Positions 34,323 to 43,260 are shown, counted from the stretch's first letter. The stretch is DNA of 64,000 nucleotides from Alphaproteobacteria bacterium MedPE-SWcel (GCA_001874255.1 MPDC01000011.1:62001-126000); one strand, 5' to 3'. A program made the numbers and translations. Notes: generated from the sequence alone by a model not told the origin.

Positions 34323-35120
34323 TCACCAGGTCGCCCCCGGATAGGCGCGCTGCAGCCATTGCATGCTGGTCAGCAGGTGGCCCAGATGTTCCGTGTGCAT
34401 CCGGCCGTCCCGCCCGCCGCCACGGGCGCGGGACGCCTGCGGAATGACCAGCGTCGCTTCGCCCAGCACCCGGGTCAGCGTCGCGTCATAGGCCGGGCGC
34501 AAGGCTCCGGGGTCGGGCGCAATCCCCGCCGCAGACAGCGCGTCATCGACCGGGTCGCTCAGAAACAGCTCTCCCACATAGGGATAGAGGTGGTCCAGCG
34601 CCGTCTGCATGCGGGCGTGGCTCTCCGGGCTGCCATCCCCGAGGCCGATCACCGTCCCGGAAGAGCGGTCCAGATGATAGGTCACCTCCTTGGCTGCCTT
34701 GGCCGCGATGGCCGCCACTCGGTCATCGGCCGACCCCGCAAGCTGGCGCAGTTGACAGTCATGCCAGGCGTCAAAAAGAAACTGCCGCATCAGGGTCTGG
34801 CCAAAGTCACCATTGGGTATTTCGCACAGCAGCACATTGCGAAACTGCCAGGCGTCGCGCAGAAAGGCCAGGTCATCGGCGGATTTGCGGTCGCCCTGAA
34901 CCTCGCCCAGAATCTCGCCCTGAACCTCGGCCGCAAGACCGAGCCACATCCGGGTCTGCCCGATCAGATCCAGCGCGATATTGGCCAGCGCGATGTCCTC
35001 TTCCAGCACCGGAGCCTTGCCGCACCATTCGCTGACACGATGGCCGAGGATCAGCGTATTGTCCCCCATCCGCAGCAGAAATTCCAAGAGTGCCGGGCTT
35101 TGGTCTGGACCGTCGGCCAT
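34323..35120 (-). CDS. paaC: 1,2-phenylacetyl-CoA epoxidase, subunit PaaC
   Basis: 265 residues, ferritin-like helical protein. LLRMGDNTLILGHRVSEWCG at the start, EEDIALANIALDLIGQ and DDLAFLRDAWQFRNVLL are PaaC signatures. PaaC is the structural partner of PaaA and lacks the di-iron site. A short 12-bp array (34891-34938) inserts EVQG-type repeats before the DDLAFLRD helix. It starts one base after paaB ends. Confidence 0.95.
   Translation of the reverse strand: MADGPDQSPALLEFLLRMGDNTLILGHRVSEWCGKAPVLEEDIALANIALDLIGQTRMWLGLAAEVQGEILGEVQGDRKSADDLAFLRDAWQFRNVLLCEIPNGDFGQTLMRQFLFDAWHDCQLRQLAGSADDRVAAIAAKAAKEVTYHLDRSSGTVIGLGDGSPESHARMQTALDHLYPYVGELFLSDPVDDALSAAGIAPDPGALRPAYDATLTRVLGEATLVIPQASRARGGGRDGRMHTEHLGHLLTSMQWLQRAYPGATW
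34891..34938. repeat. 12-bp tandem array inside paaC, about 3.5 units
   Basis: TCGCCCTGAACC (34891), TCGCCCAGAATC (34903), TCGCCCTGAACC (34915) and a partial TCGGCCGCAAGA (34927). In the PaaC frame it gives EVQG-EILG-EVQG, apparently an in-frame insertion relative to the usual family sequence. Confidence 0.8.
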
Positions 35121-35121
35121 T

Positions 35122-35406
35122 CTACATCGCCCCCACATCATCGGGGATGTCGTAAAACGACGGGTGGCGGTAGACCTTGCTCTCTGAGGGGTCGAACATC
35201 GGCCCCTTGGCCGAAGGCGAGGAGGCCGTGATCGCAGCCGCTTCGACCACCCAGATCGACACGCCTTCATTGCGGCGGGTATAGACATCGCGGGCGTTGC
35301 GAATGGCCGTTTCGGCATCGGGCGCATGCAGGCTGCCCATGTGGCGATGGCTCATGCCATGCTGTCCGCGGATGAAAATTTCCCAAAGGGGCCATTCGGC
35401 TGTCAT
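35122..35406 (-). CDS. paaB: 1,2-phenylacetyl-CoA epoxidase, subunit PaaB
   Basis: 94 residues, the normal size. WPLWEIFIRGQHGMSHRHMGSLHAPD at the start and the NEGVSIWVVEAAAI region match PaaB, a small bridging subunit of the epoxidase. It follows paaA after a 134-bp gap that is filled with the 14-bp tandem array, and is followed directly by paaC. Confidence 0.95.
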   Translation of the reverse strand: MTAEWPLWEIFIRGQHGMSHRHMGSLHAPDAETAIRNARDVYTRRNEGVSIWVVEAAAITASSPSAKGPMFDPSESKVYRHPSFYDIPDDVGAM

Positions 35407-35420
35407 GATCCTGTGTCCTC

Positions 35421-35530
35421 GGCAAGGGGCCTGGCAGAAGGGGCTTGGCAGAAGGGGCCTGGCAAAACGGGCCTGACGAAAGAGGGGCCTGGCAAAACTG
35501 GGCCTGGCAAAAAGGGGTCGCCAAAAGGAG
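35421..35530. repeat. 14-bp tandem array between paaA and paaB, about 8 units
   Basis: About eight variants of GCAGAAGGGGCCTG of 12-16 bp each (units from 35422, 35434, 35448, 35462, 35476, 35492, 35507, 35521). The array fills the whole gap inside the paa operon, leaving 10 bp on the paaA side and 14 bp on the paaB side. Unit length varies and is not a multiple of three. Confidence 0.85.
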
Positions 35531-35540
35531 AGCGGGGAGG

Positions 35541-36533
35541 CTACTGCGCCGCCCTCTCGCGGGCGCGCTTTTTCTCGGCATGGGCCAGCAGACCTTCGCG
35601 GACCCAGGCCCCGTCGTCCCAGGCCTTGGTGCGGGCCGCCAGACGGTCGGCGTTGCAGGGGCCGTTGCCGCTGATCACCTCAAAGAATTCGTCCCAATCG
35701 GGCTCGGCAAAATCATAGCCGCCCTTGTCCTCATTCCAGCTCAGGCTGTCATCCGGCACGGTCAGGCCCAGATATTCGGCCTGCGGCACGGTCTGGTCGA
35801 CGAATTTCTGACGCAGCTCGTCATTGGTGTTCATCTTGATCCGCCAGGCCATCGACTGCGCGGAATGGACGGAGTCCTTGTCCGAGGGGCCGAACATCAT
35901 CAGCGACGGATACCAGAACCGGTTCAGCGCATCCTGCGCCATCGCGCGCTGCGCATCAGTGCCCCGCGCCATCGTCATCATGATGTCAAAGCCCTGACGC
36001 TGATGAAAACTCTCTTCCTTGCAGATGCGGATCATCGCCCGGGCATAGGGCCCGAAAGAGGTCCGCTGCAGCGGCACCTGATTCATGATCGCAGCCCCGT
36101 CGACCAGCCAGCCGACAGCGCCCATATCGGCCCAGGTCAGCGTCGGATAGTTGAAGATGGAGGAGTATTTCATCCGCCCGTCCAGCAGCATCTCGGTCAT
36201 TTCATCGCGCGAGATCCCCAGGGTCTCGGCCGCGCAATAGAGATAGAGCCCGTGCCCCGCCTCGTCCTGAACCTTTGCCAGCAGGATCGCCTTGCGTTCC
36301 AGTGTCGGCGCGCGGGTGATCCAATTGCCCTCGGGCAGCTGGCCGACGATCTCGGAATGCGCGTGCTGGCCGATCTGGCGGATCAGCGTTTTGCGATAGC
36401 CTGCGGGCATCCAGTCCTTGGGCTCGATCTTCTCGCCGGCGTCGATACGGTCCTGAAAGGCCCGCTCCTCGGGGCTCATCTCTTCCCGCAGGATCACACC
36501 CTTGCCGGTGGATTTGACCATTTGCGCATACAT
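35541..36533 (-). CDS. paaA: 1,2-phenylacetyl-CoA epoxidase, catalytic subunit PaaA
   Basis: 330 residues. Di-iron ligands are visible in EAGH (91-94) and ESFH (174-177) with E61 as a further ligand. PaaA uses O2 to form the 1,2-epoxide of phenylacetyl-CoA, opening aerobic phenylacetate breakdown. GAGGAG lies before ATG 36533; the frame upstream lacks coding character. First gene of the operon, divergent from a GntR/FCD regulator. Confidence 0.96.
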   Translation of the reverse strand: MYAQMVKSTGKGVILREEMSPEERAFQDRIDAGEKIEPKDWMPAGYRKTLIRQIGQHAHSEIVGQLPEGNWITRAPTLERKAILLAKVQDEAGHGLYLYCAAETLGISRDEMTEMLLDGRMKYSSIFNYPTLTWADMGAVGWLVDGAAIMNQVPLQRTSFGPYARAMIRICKEESFHQRQGFDIMMTMARGTDAQRAMAQDALNRFWYPSLMMFGPSDKDSVHSAQSMAWRIKMNTNDELRQKFVDQTVPQAEYLGLTVPDDSLSWNEDKGGYDFAEPDWDEFFEVISGNGPCNADRLAARTKAWDDGAWVREGLLAHAEKKRARERAAQ

Positions 36534-36620
36534 GGCGGGCTCCTCGCTGCTGGCAGGGGCGCTGTCGGCGGCCCCGCGCCCTGCCAATTTACGGTGCGCG
36601 CCGATTCGGCTCAACTAAAA

Positions 36621-36658
36621 TGTAACGAAAAATTCTATTTGAGTGACAATCTGTAACG
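36621..36658. promoter_or_regulatory. TGTAACG direct repeats in the paaA/gntR intergenic region
   Basis: TGTAACG at 36621-36627 and again at 36652-36658, 31 bp apart (three helical turns), in the AT-rich part of the divergent promoter region about 90-125 bp upstream of paaA. They are candidate sites for the adjacent GntR regulator or another paa regulator. Confidence 0.35.
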
Positions 36659-36756
36659 CAACTTGCCTGTGGCCAAGCGCCCGTCTGCTGCCGTAAGCAG
36701 GCAAGAACGGCCGCTGCGGCGCATATGCAGGGGCAACACGGGAGGACAAGACGCGC

Positions 36757-37407
36757 ATGGCCGGGCAGACCGAAACGCTGATTGCCGCGATCCTTGCGGA
36801 TATCGACGCCGGGCGTCTGGCCCCGGGGCAAGAGATCGACGAGACCGCGCTGGCCCATCGGCATGGGGTGTCCAGGACGCCGATCCGCGAAGCCTATATT
36901 CAGCTTGAGGCCACCGGCCTGATCCGTCGCCAGCCGCGCAAGGGGGCGATCCTGTTCAAACCCAGTCTCGAGGAATTCCTCGCCATTCAAGAGGTTCATG
37001 CCCGTCTCGAAGGTCAGGCGGCCGGCTTGGCGGCCCGCCGTCTTTCACCCGAATTGCGTGACCGGCTGGAAGCGGCGGTTCGCGCCTGCGAGACCCATGC
37101 GGCCGAGAAGGGCGAGGCTGACCCGGACGGCTATTACCAGTTGAATCTGGTGTTTCACGAGACCGTCGCGCTGGGCGCCGCAAATGCATTCCTGCTGGAG
37201 ATGATCAAGACCAACGCCCGCAAGCTGATGGCCTATTATCGTGTCCGCTATCGCTATCCCAGCGCGATCCCGCAATCGGCGCAGGATCATCGCCACATCG
37301 CCGAGCTGATCCTGGCGCATGACCGCGCTGGCGCCGAGGCCGCGATGGAGGCCCATATCCTCTTTGATCAGATCACCGTGATGGATCTGCTGGCCGCGCT
37401 GGGCTAG
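36757..37407 (+). CDS. GntR family regulator, FCD subfamily
   Basis: 216 residues. N-terminal winged helix (DETALAHRHGVSRTPIREAYIQLE) and a C-terminal all-helical FCD domain with the metal-binding histidines in FHETV, DHRHIAE and MEAHI. FCD regulators sense small carboxylates. It is divergent from paaA, which makes paa control plausible, but it also overlaps the end of the amidotransferase gene by 4 bp. GGAGGA precedes the ATG by 9 bases. Confidence 0.88.
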   Translation: MAGQTETLIAAILADIDAGRLAPGQEIDETALAHRHGVSRTPIREAYIQLEATGLIRRQPRKGAILFKPSLEEFLAIQEVHARLEGQAAGLAARRLSPELRDRLEAAVRACETHAAEKGEADPDGYYQLNLVFHETVALGAANAFLLEMIKTNARKLMAYYRVRYRYPSAIPQSAQDHRHIAELILAHDRAGAEAAMEAHILFDQITVMDLLAALG

Positions 37408-38120
37408 GCGCGGGCGGCGCGGGCGCTGTCAAGGAACCGGGCGATTGCCTCGGCGAGGGCCGGCTGGTCGGCATGCTCCGTCAGGCTGTCGATGGCGCGG
37501 GCATGGACCTGCGCCCCCATGGCCTCGCGCAAGTCCTCTGTCAGCGCGCAGATGAAATCATGCGTCATTTCCGGATGATGCTGTGTCGTCGCGATATGCT
37601 GGCCCAATGTGAAGCCGGAGTTGACCCCGTCGCGCGTCATCAGCGGCTCCGCCCCCTCGGGCAACTGGCGCACATATTCCACGTGCGAGCCATAGAGCGC
37701 GACGCATTCGGGGAGGTCTGCAGTCCAGTCCGGGCGCGCCACGAGGTGATTCCATGTTTGCCCGTGCACCCATCCGCCGGGCAGGTGATCCACCGCGCCC
37801 CCCAAAGCCAGCGCAATTGCCTGATGGCCGAAACAGGCACCGAACAGGGGCATCCGCGCCGCATGCATCTGCCGGATCAGGTCAAGCAGCCGGTCGATCC
37901 AGGCCGCGCCGGACCGGGTGGATGCGGGGCTGCCGGTGATGATTGCGCCATCGTAACCGGCTATATCGGCGGGGAATTTTCCGTCTTTCACCGGAAATAC
38001 GGCACAGGTCCAATGCGGGCGGGCCATCTGCACAAGGCGGGTGAATTTCTCACCGTCCCTTGGGTGCCTGTCTGCAAAGTCGCTCTCGTCCGTGTTGGTC
38101 ATAAGAATGGCAATGCGCAT
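37404..38120 (-). CDS. Class I glutamine amidotransferase-like protein
   Basis: 238 residues. The triad is visible: Cys in GACFGHQAIALALGG, His in TTQHHPEM and a Glu nearby; ITGSPAS is the oxyanion strand. It resembles stand-alone GMP-synthase-like amidotransferases; a gamma-glutamyl hydrolase (PuuD-like) role is possible. It is transcribed divergently from the P450 and glutamine-synthetase-like genes across a 73-bp promoter region with a perfect inverted repeat, so it is likely part of that pathway. Confidence 0.8.
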   Translation of the reverse strand: MRIAILMTNTDESDFADRHPRDGEKFTRLVQMARPHWTCAVFPVKDGKFPADIAGYDGAIITGSPASTRSGAAWIDRLLDLIRQMHAARMPLFGACFGHQAIALALGGAVDHLPGGWVHGQTWNHLVARPDWTADLPECVALYGSHVEYVRQLPEGAEPLMTRDGVNSGFTLGQHIATTQHHPEMTHDFICALTEDLREAMGAQVHARAIDSLTEHADQPALAEAIARFLDSARAARA

Positions 38121-38141
38121 GTGCAGGCTTCCCATATGCAT

Positions 38142-38158
38142 TATTAAGGTGCTTAATA
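38142..38158. promoter_or_regulatory. Candidate operator between amidotransferase and P450 genes
   Basis: TATTAAG-GTG-CTTAATA is a perfect 7-bp inverted repeat in the 73-bp divergent promoter. It lies 22 bp from the amidotransferase start and 36 bp from the P450 start, so one regulator could control both transcripts. The regulator is unknown. Confidence 0.55.
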
Positions 38159-38193
38159 GTATACATAACAAGCAAGCCATAGGAAGCCTCGCC

Positions 38194-39453
38194 ATGACGA
38201 TCTGGACTCCACAGGATGATGGCCATGCGGATCTGTCCAGTCATGATACCTTTGCCGAGGGCGCGCCGCACAACACCTTTGCCCGGTTGCGGCGCGAGGA
38301 TCCGCTATATTGGACAGAGTATCGCGATGGGCAGAATTTCTGGTCGGTGACGCGCTATGACGACATCACCCGGATGAACAGGAACACCGAGGTGTTCTCC
38401 TCGGCCCGGGGCATCCGGATGGAGGATCAGACCTACGCGGAATACCTCGCGCGGCGCACCTTTCAGGAGACCGACCCGCCCGAGCATTCCCAGGTCCGCA
38501 TGAAGCTGCTGACGGCGTTCTCCAGGACCACGATGGCGCAATACGAACAGCAGATCCGCGATCTCTGCGCCGAGATCCTCGACCCGGTGCTGGACAAAGG
38601 CAGCTTCGACGCCACCAAGGAGATCGCCCGCCAGCTGCCGATGCGAATGCTGGGACGGGTGGTCGGGCTGCCGGATGCGGACCTGCCGTGGCTGGTGGAA
38701 AAGGGCGATGCGCTGATCGCCAATACGGACCCGGATTTCACCTCGCATGTGCTCGACAAGATGGAGACCGATGACTTCCGGATGATGCCCTTCAATTCCC
38801 CCGCCGGCGCAGAGCTGTATCTCTACGCAAAGGACCTGATGCAGGAGAAGGAACGCAGGGGCGACACGGCGGGCGTGTTGAACATGATCCTGCAGCCCGC
38901 GCGGGACGGCTCCACCATCACGGAGACGGAGTTTCGCAATTTCTTCTGCCTGCTGGTGGCCGCAGGCAATGACACCACCCGCTATTCCATTGCGGCGGGC
39001 CTGCAGGCGATGTGTCATCAACCGGAGTTGCTGGCGCAGATGCAGGCCGGAGGGGCGGTCTGGGACACGGCCGCGGATGAGATCATCCGCTGGGCCACGC
39101 CTGCGCTCTATTTCAGGCGCACCGCCACGCGCGAGGTGGAGATGCATGGCAAGACCATCCGCGCCGGCGACAAGGTGCTCTACTGGTTCATTTCCGCCAA
39201 TCGCGACGACAGCTATTTCGAGACCCCGTTTCGGGTCGACCTGATGCGCAGCCCGAACCGTCACCTGTCCTTTGGCCAGTTCGGCCCGCATGTCTGTCTT
39301 GGCATGTGGCTGGCGCGGCTGGAGGTGACCGTGCTGTTTCAGGAGCTTGCCAAACGTATCCGGCACATCGAAGCCGCAGGTCCGCATAAATTCCTGCGCT
39401 CGAATTTTGTCGGAGGCCTCAAGGAATTGCCGGTTCGGGTCGAGGCGGCCTAG
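38194..39453 (+). CDS. Cytochrome P450
   Basis: 419 residues, soluble bacterial class. The heme cysteine is C368 in FGQFGPHVCLG (first glycine of the usual FGxGxHxC replaced by Gln-Phe spacing), the I-helix oxygen motif is AAGNDTTR, and EIIR gives the ExxR pair. No ferredoxin or reductase gene is adjacent, so electrons must come from elsewhere. Start 38194 has AGGA 9 bases upstream. It is followed by a glutamine-synthetase-like gene on the same strand, a pairing also reported in mycobacterial secondary-amine degradation loci. Confidence 0.9.
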   Translation: MTIWTPQDDGHADLSSHDTFAEGAPHNTFARLRREDPLYWTEYRDGQNFWSVTRYDDITRMNRNTEVFSSARGIRMEDQTYAEYLARRTFQETDPPEHSQVRMKLLTAFSRTTMAQYEQQIRDLCAEILDPVLDKGSFDATKEIARQLPMRMLGRVVGLPDADLPWLVEKGDALIANTDPDFTSHVLDKMETDDFRMMPFNSPAGAELYLYAKDLMQEKERRGDTAGVLNMILQPARDGSTITETEFRNFFCLLVAAGNDTTRYSIAAGLQAMCHQPELLAQMQAGGAVWDTAADEIIRWATPALYFRRTATREVEMHGKTIRAGDKVLYWFISANRDDSYFETPFRVDLMRSPNRHLSFGQFGPHVCLGMWLARLEVTVLFQELAKRIRHIEAAGPHKFLRSNFVGGLKELPVRVEAA

Positions 39454-39606
39454 GCTGGGCAGAGATTGGGCTGAGACTGGGCAGAGACCGGTCGTCTGGG
39501 GTGCACCCCGTCCCGGAAGGCTCGGCACCCCGGGCGCTGTCTGCCCAACAGGGCCGGAACACCCGGATCGGCACAACAGGATCCGCAGAACAGGAAAGGA
39601 TATTTG
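39454..39606. repeat. P450-GS spacer with two degenerate tandem arrays
   Basis: 39455-39490 has three to four 11-12 bp variants of CTGGGCAGAGA. 39543-39598 has four 14-bp variants of GCACAACAGGATCC (units at 39543, 39557, 39571, 39585). Between them GGGGTGC and GCACCCC (about 39499-39532) can pair. No gene. Confidence 0.65.
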
Positions 39607-40896
39607 ATGAAACCCCGCCTGCGCGCGCTCTTTTGCGACCACCTCAGTCTCATGCGGGGCAAGTATCTGCCGCATTCCAAGATTGGCGATGATGACACCC
39701 GGTTCTGCAGATCGGTTTTTGGCACCCACTATGACCGCGATCTGCTGGATGCGCCGGGGGCCATGGTCAAACAGGGGCTGCCCGACATGGAGCTGCGCTG
39801 GCGTCACGATGATATCCGCGACAGCTGGCACGCTTCGACCAGGATTGTGCTGGGCGATCTCTATGACGATGCCGGCGCACCGCTCAGCCTCTGTCCGCGT
39901 GGCGCGTTGAAGCGGGCCGTGGCGCAATGGCAGGCGCGCGGTCTGACCCCGAAGGTGGGGATCGAGCTCGAAGCCTATGCGTTGCAGGCCGACGACCACG
40001 GGCGGCTGGTGCCCTATGATGCGCCGGGGGGCGTGGTCTATGGCACCGGTCCCTTTGCCGATCCGCTGCGCTTCAACGACCGGATCTGGGCGATGGCGGA
40101 TGAAATGGGCTTTGCGCTCGATATGATCACGGCCGAGTTCGACAGCCCGCAGTTCGAATACACGCTGACCTTTGATGATGCGGTCAAGGCGGTGGATGAC
40201 ATTGTCCTGTTCCGGCTGATGGCGCGGGAGATTGCGCTGGAATATGGCATCGTGCTGACCTTCATGCCGAAACCGGTGGCGCAGGGGGGCGGGTCGGGCA
40301 TGCATGTCAACCTGTCCTTTGCCGATGAGAGCGGCGGCAATGCGCTGTCCTGTGGTCCGCGCGGCGGCCCCGCGCATATGAACGATCTCGCGCGGGGGTG
40401 TCTGGCGGGGTTTCTGCATCACCACAAGGGGCTTGCCGGGATCATTGCCCCGACGGCGAACAGCTATTTGCGCCTGCAGCCCGGCAGCCTGTCGGGGTTC
40501 TGGCAGAACTGGGGCGGCGATCATCGCAATGTCACCACCCGGATCAGTTCCGAAGGGGGCGCCAAGGCGCGGCTGGAACATCGGATGGCGGATGCATCCT
40601 CCAACCCCTACACTGCGGTTGCGGCGCTGTTGCAGGCGGCGCGGCTCGGGGTCGAGCAGGGTTACGAGCTGCCCCCGATGGAGACCGGCGACGGGTTTGA
40701 CCGCACCGATACCCGCGAAAGCACGGCGATGACGCTGAAGGGGGCCGTGGCCGACCTGGAGAAAGACATCGCCCTGACCCAGGCGCTGGGGCCCGAGCTG
40801 GTGGCCAATCACGTCTACATGAAACAGAAAGAAGTGCGTAAAACGCGCGATCTCGAAGGCGACGCCCTGCGGGATTTCTACGTGCATTTTCTTTGA
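39607..40896 (+). CDS. Glutamine synthetase family protein
   Basis: 429 residues. The catalytic beta-barrel motifs are present: GIELEAYAL and AEFDSPQFEY supply metal-binding glutamates, GSGMHVNLS is the ATP/glutamate motif and NSYLRLQPG, RISSEGG follow. It is a GlnA-like ligase of the gamma-glutamylamine type (PuuA/GlnA3 style) rather than housekeeping GlnA, since context is catabolic and the N-terminus differs. It may glutamylate an amine for later oxidation. AAGGA lies 7 bases before ATG 39607. Confidence 0.85.
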   Translation: MKPRLRALFCDHLSLMRGKYLPHSKIGDDDTRFCRSVFGTHYDRDLLDAPGAMVKQGLPDMELRWRHDDIRDSWHASTRIVLGDLYDDAGAPLSLCPRGALKRAVAQWQARGLTPKVGIELEAYALQADDHGRLVPYDAPGGVVYGTGPFADPLRFNDRIWAMADEMGFALDMITAEFDSPQFEYTLTFDDAVKAVDDIVLFRLMAREIALEYGIVLTFMPKPVAQGGGSGMHVNLSFADESGGNALSCGPRGGPAHMNDLARGCLAGFLHHHKGLAGIIAPTANSYLRLQPGSLSGFWQNWGGDHRNVTTRISSEGGAKARLEHRMADASSNPYTAVAALLQAARLGVEQGYELPPMETGDGFDRTDTRESTAMTLKGAVADLEKDIALTQALGPELVANHVYMKQKEVRKTRDLEGDALRDFYVHFL

Positions 40897-40998
40897 GGCC
40901 GGGGCAGTCGCACGGGCCCGTCGGCGCAGAGTGCTTGCATCCTTCGGTCTGCGCGCGTCAAACTGGGGCTGAGTTCAATCCGGGGAAGAGGGCCACCC

Positions 40999-41772
40999 AT
41001 GTCTGATACAGATGCCGGCGCCGAGCCACATACCAGCGCCGAGGCGGCGACCTCTGGCGACCCCGGCGGGGATGATGCGACCGGGTCGGAGGTGGCAGCG
41101 GTCTGTCTTGGGGTCAAAGTGCCGACTTCTGACTTTTTGACCGAGACCCGGATCGCGCGGATAAATGCCGCCCGATACGAAGGTCAGGAGATCGCGGGGG
41201 CGCTCCATGTCGTACGCGAAACGGACCGTGTGCTGGAGGTCGGGGCCGGGCTGGGCGTGGTGGGCGCGGTCATCGCGCGAAATGCCAGGCCTGAAAAGCT
41301 GTTATCCTTCGAGGCCAATCCGGAGCTGATACCGGTCATCACCGCGTTGCACCGGATGAACGGTTTGACGGAACGGATAGAGCTTCGCAATCAGGTTCTG
41401 TGCGCCGGGGCAGACCGGCCGCCGACACTCGCATTCCATCTCCGCAGCAGCTTTCTCGGATCGTCCTTGCTGAATGAGGGGGGGCGCCCGTCGCGGGTCG
41501 TGCAGGTGCCGACGGCGGATCTGGCGGGGGTGGTCGAGGATTTTCAGCCGACGGTTCTCGTGATGGATATCGAGGGGGGGGAGTTGGCCCTGCTGGATGC
41601 CATGGAGCTCGCTCCATTTCGTGCCATCGTGATTGAGTTCCATCCCGAAGCCTATGAGGTGTCGGGCATGCGCCGGTGCAAGACAATCCTGCGCAACGCG
41701 GGGTTCACGAAGGTCGAACAGGTATCGACGCGGACCGTCTGGACCTGCATTCGCGAGGATGCGGACGGCTAG
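40999..41772 (+). CDS. FkbM family methyltransferase
   Basis: 257 residues. A disordered Ala/Glu/Asp-rich N-terminus (about 30 residues) precedes a class I SAM-binding domain with VLEVGAGLGVVGAVIARN and a C-terminal DIEGGELALLDAM motif typical of FkbM proteins. These O-methylate sugars or small molecules. The acceptor is unknown; it lies 102 bp after the glutamine-synthetase-like gene and is convergent with the aminotransferase. Confidence 0.8.
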   Translation: MSDTDAGAEPHTSAEAATSGDPGGDDATGSEVAAVCLGVKVPTSDFLTETRIARINAARYEGQEIAGALHVVRETDRVLEVGAGLGVVGAVIARNARPEKLLSFEANPELIPVITALHRMNGLTERIELRNQVLCAGADRPPTLAFHLRSSFLGSSLLNEGGRPSRVVQVPTADLAGVVEDFQPTVLVMDIEGGELALLDAMELAPFRAIVIEFHPEAYEVSGMRRCKTILRNAGFTKVEQVSTRTVWTCIREDADG

Positions 41773-41783
41773 CCACAAGCGGG

Positions 41784-41884
41784 GCCGCGCCGCGTCAGCG
41801 GCGCCACCGAAAGGCGCGGGCCCGAAGCCTTTGGCTTCGGGCCCGCCATGGTATCTGGTGGCAGCCAACCTTGCGGTTGGCTGC
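41784..41884. repeat. Hairpin array between convergent genes
   Basis: Perfect stems follow each other: GCCGC/GCGGC (41784-41802), GGGCCCGAAGCC-TTT-GGCTTCGGGCCC halves of 12 bp (41818-41844) and GCAGCCAACC/GGTTGGCTGC (41861-41884). They fill the gap between the FkbM and aminotransferase genes and should terminate both transcripts. Confidence 0.85.
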
Positions 41885-41904
41885 GGTCGCGCCCGGAGGG
41901 ACCG

Positions 41905-43260
41905 TCAGCTCACCGCCGCAAGACCGGCAGCGAGGGCCGAGAGGATCTGGTCAACGTCCGCCTCTGATACGACCAATGGTGGTGAGAGGATGATATTGGG
42001 GCCTGAAACCCGCACCATGGCCCCATTTTGATAGGCGACCTCCTGGATGGTATTTGCGGTTTTCTTGTCGATCGGCGCCTTGGTTGCCCGGTCGCTGACC
42101 AATTCCACCGCAGACATCAGGCCATGCCCTCCGCGCACATCGCCAATGTGATCATAGCGCTCAGCCAGTGCCAGCAGGCCCGCATGGACCTGCGCGCCCC
42201 GCGTGGCGGCGTTCGCAGCGACGTTCAGGCGTTTGGTTTCGGCCAGACAGGCCAGAGCCGCTGCCGCACCGACCGGGTGGCCTGAGTAGGTATAGCCGTG
42301 CCCGATCGCCGCCAGCCCGCTTTGGTCCTGTTCGAATGCCTCCGCCAGCGGCTCCGAGATCATCACCGCGCCAAAGGGGAAATACCCGTTGGTGATCGCC
42401 TTGGCGGTGCACATCATGTCGGGCCGCACGCCCCAATGCCGCGACCCGGTCCAGGACCCGCAGCGACCAAAAGCGGTGATCACCTCATCGGCGATCAGCA
42501 GGATGCCGTGCCTGCGACAGATCTCTGCAACCCCGGGCATGAAACTCTCATGCGGGACGATCACCCCGCCCGCGCCAAGGATCGGCTCCATGATGAAGGC
42601 CGCGATGGTGCCTGCGCCCTGAAACGCAATCTCGTCTTCCAATGCGGCAAGACAGAGCTGGGCCAGCCGCTCGGGGTCGGTTTCATTGAACGGGTTGCGA
42701 TAGGTATAGGGCGCCGGAATATGGTGACAGCCGGGCAACAAGGGCTCATAGGCGGTGCGGAAATTGGCGTTTCCGTTCACCGAGGCGCCGCCAAAATGCG
42801 TGCCGTGATAGCCTTTCTTGAGGCTCAGGTATTTCACCCGGCCAGGGGCGCCGCGCACCTTGTGATACTGGCGGGCCAGACGCAGGGCGGTCTCGACCGA
42901 ATCCGACCCGCCCGACGTGAAAAAGGCGCGCGACAGGCCGTCGGGAGCAAAAAAGTCCCGCAACTCCTCGGCGAGCTGGATCACCTGATCGTTGGTGGTG
43001 CCGCGAAAGATCGAATAATAGGGCAACCTGTCCAGCTGCGCCGCAATCGCGTCCTTCACCGGCTGGCAGGAAAACCCGAGGTTGACGTTCCAAAGGCCGC
43101 CCACCGCGTCCACCACCTCATGGCCGTCCACATCGGTGATCCGCACGCCGGACGCGCCGGTGACGATGGTCGGCGGATGGGCGAGGCTGTCGCCGGGATG
43201 CGCCATCGGGTGCCAGAGGCTGCGGGCGTTGTGCTCCTTCAGGAAGTTGGCGTCTTTCAT
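41905..43260 (-). CDS. Class III aminotransferase (omega-amino acid/taurine:pyruvate type)
   Basis: 451 residues, PLP fold type I. FTSGGSDSVETALRLARQYH, KKGYHGTHFGGASVNG, LIADEVITAFGRCG and the PLP lysine in CTAKAITNGYFP are diagnostic. It moves an omega-amino group (beta-alanine, taurine, putrescine derivative or similar) to pyruvate. An IclR regulator is encoded 30 bp upstream on the same strand, so this enzyme is likely under its control together with the divergent TctCBA transporter. Confidence 0.88.
   Translation of the reverse strand: MKDANFLKEHNARSLWHPMAHPGDSLAHPPTIVTGASGVRITDVDGHEVVDAVGGLWNVNLGFSCQPVKDAIAAQLDRLPYYSIFRGTTNDQVIQLAEELRDFFAPDGLSRAFFTSGGSDSVETALRLARQYHKVRGAPGRVKYLSLKKGYHGTHFGGASVNGNANFRTAYEPLLPGCHHIPAPYTYRNPFNETDPERLAQLCLAALEDEIAFQGAGTIAAFIMEPILGAGGVIVPHESFMPGVAEICRRHGILLIADEVITAFGRCGSWTGSRHWGVRPDMMCTAKAITNGYFPFGAVMISEPLAEAFEQDQSGLAAIGHGYTYSGHPVGAAAALACLAETKRLNVAANAATRGAQVHAGLLALAERYDHIGDVRGGHGLMSAVELVSDRATKAPIDKKTANTIQEVAYQNGAMVRVSGPNIILSPPLVVSEADVDQILSALAAGLAAVS

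Noticed and set aside
38305-40887. 860-codon open frame on the minus strand across P450 and GS-like genes
   Set aside because: Antisense shadow of two genes with clear catalytic motifs.
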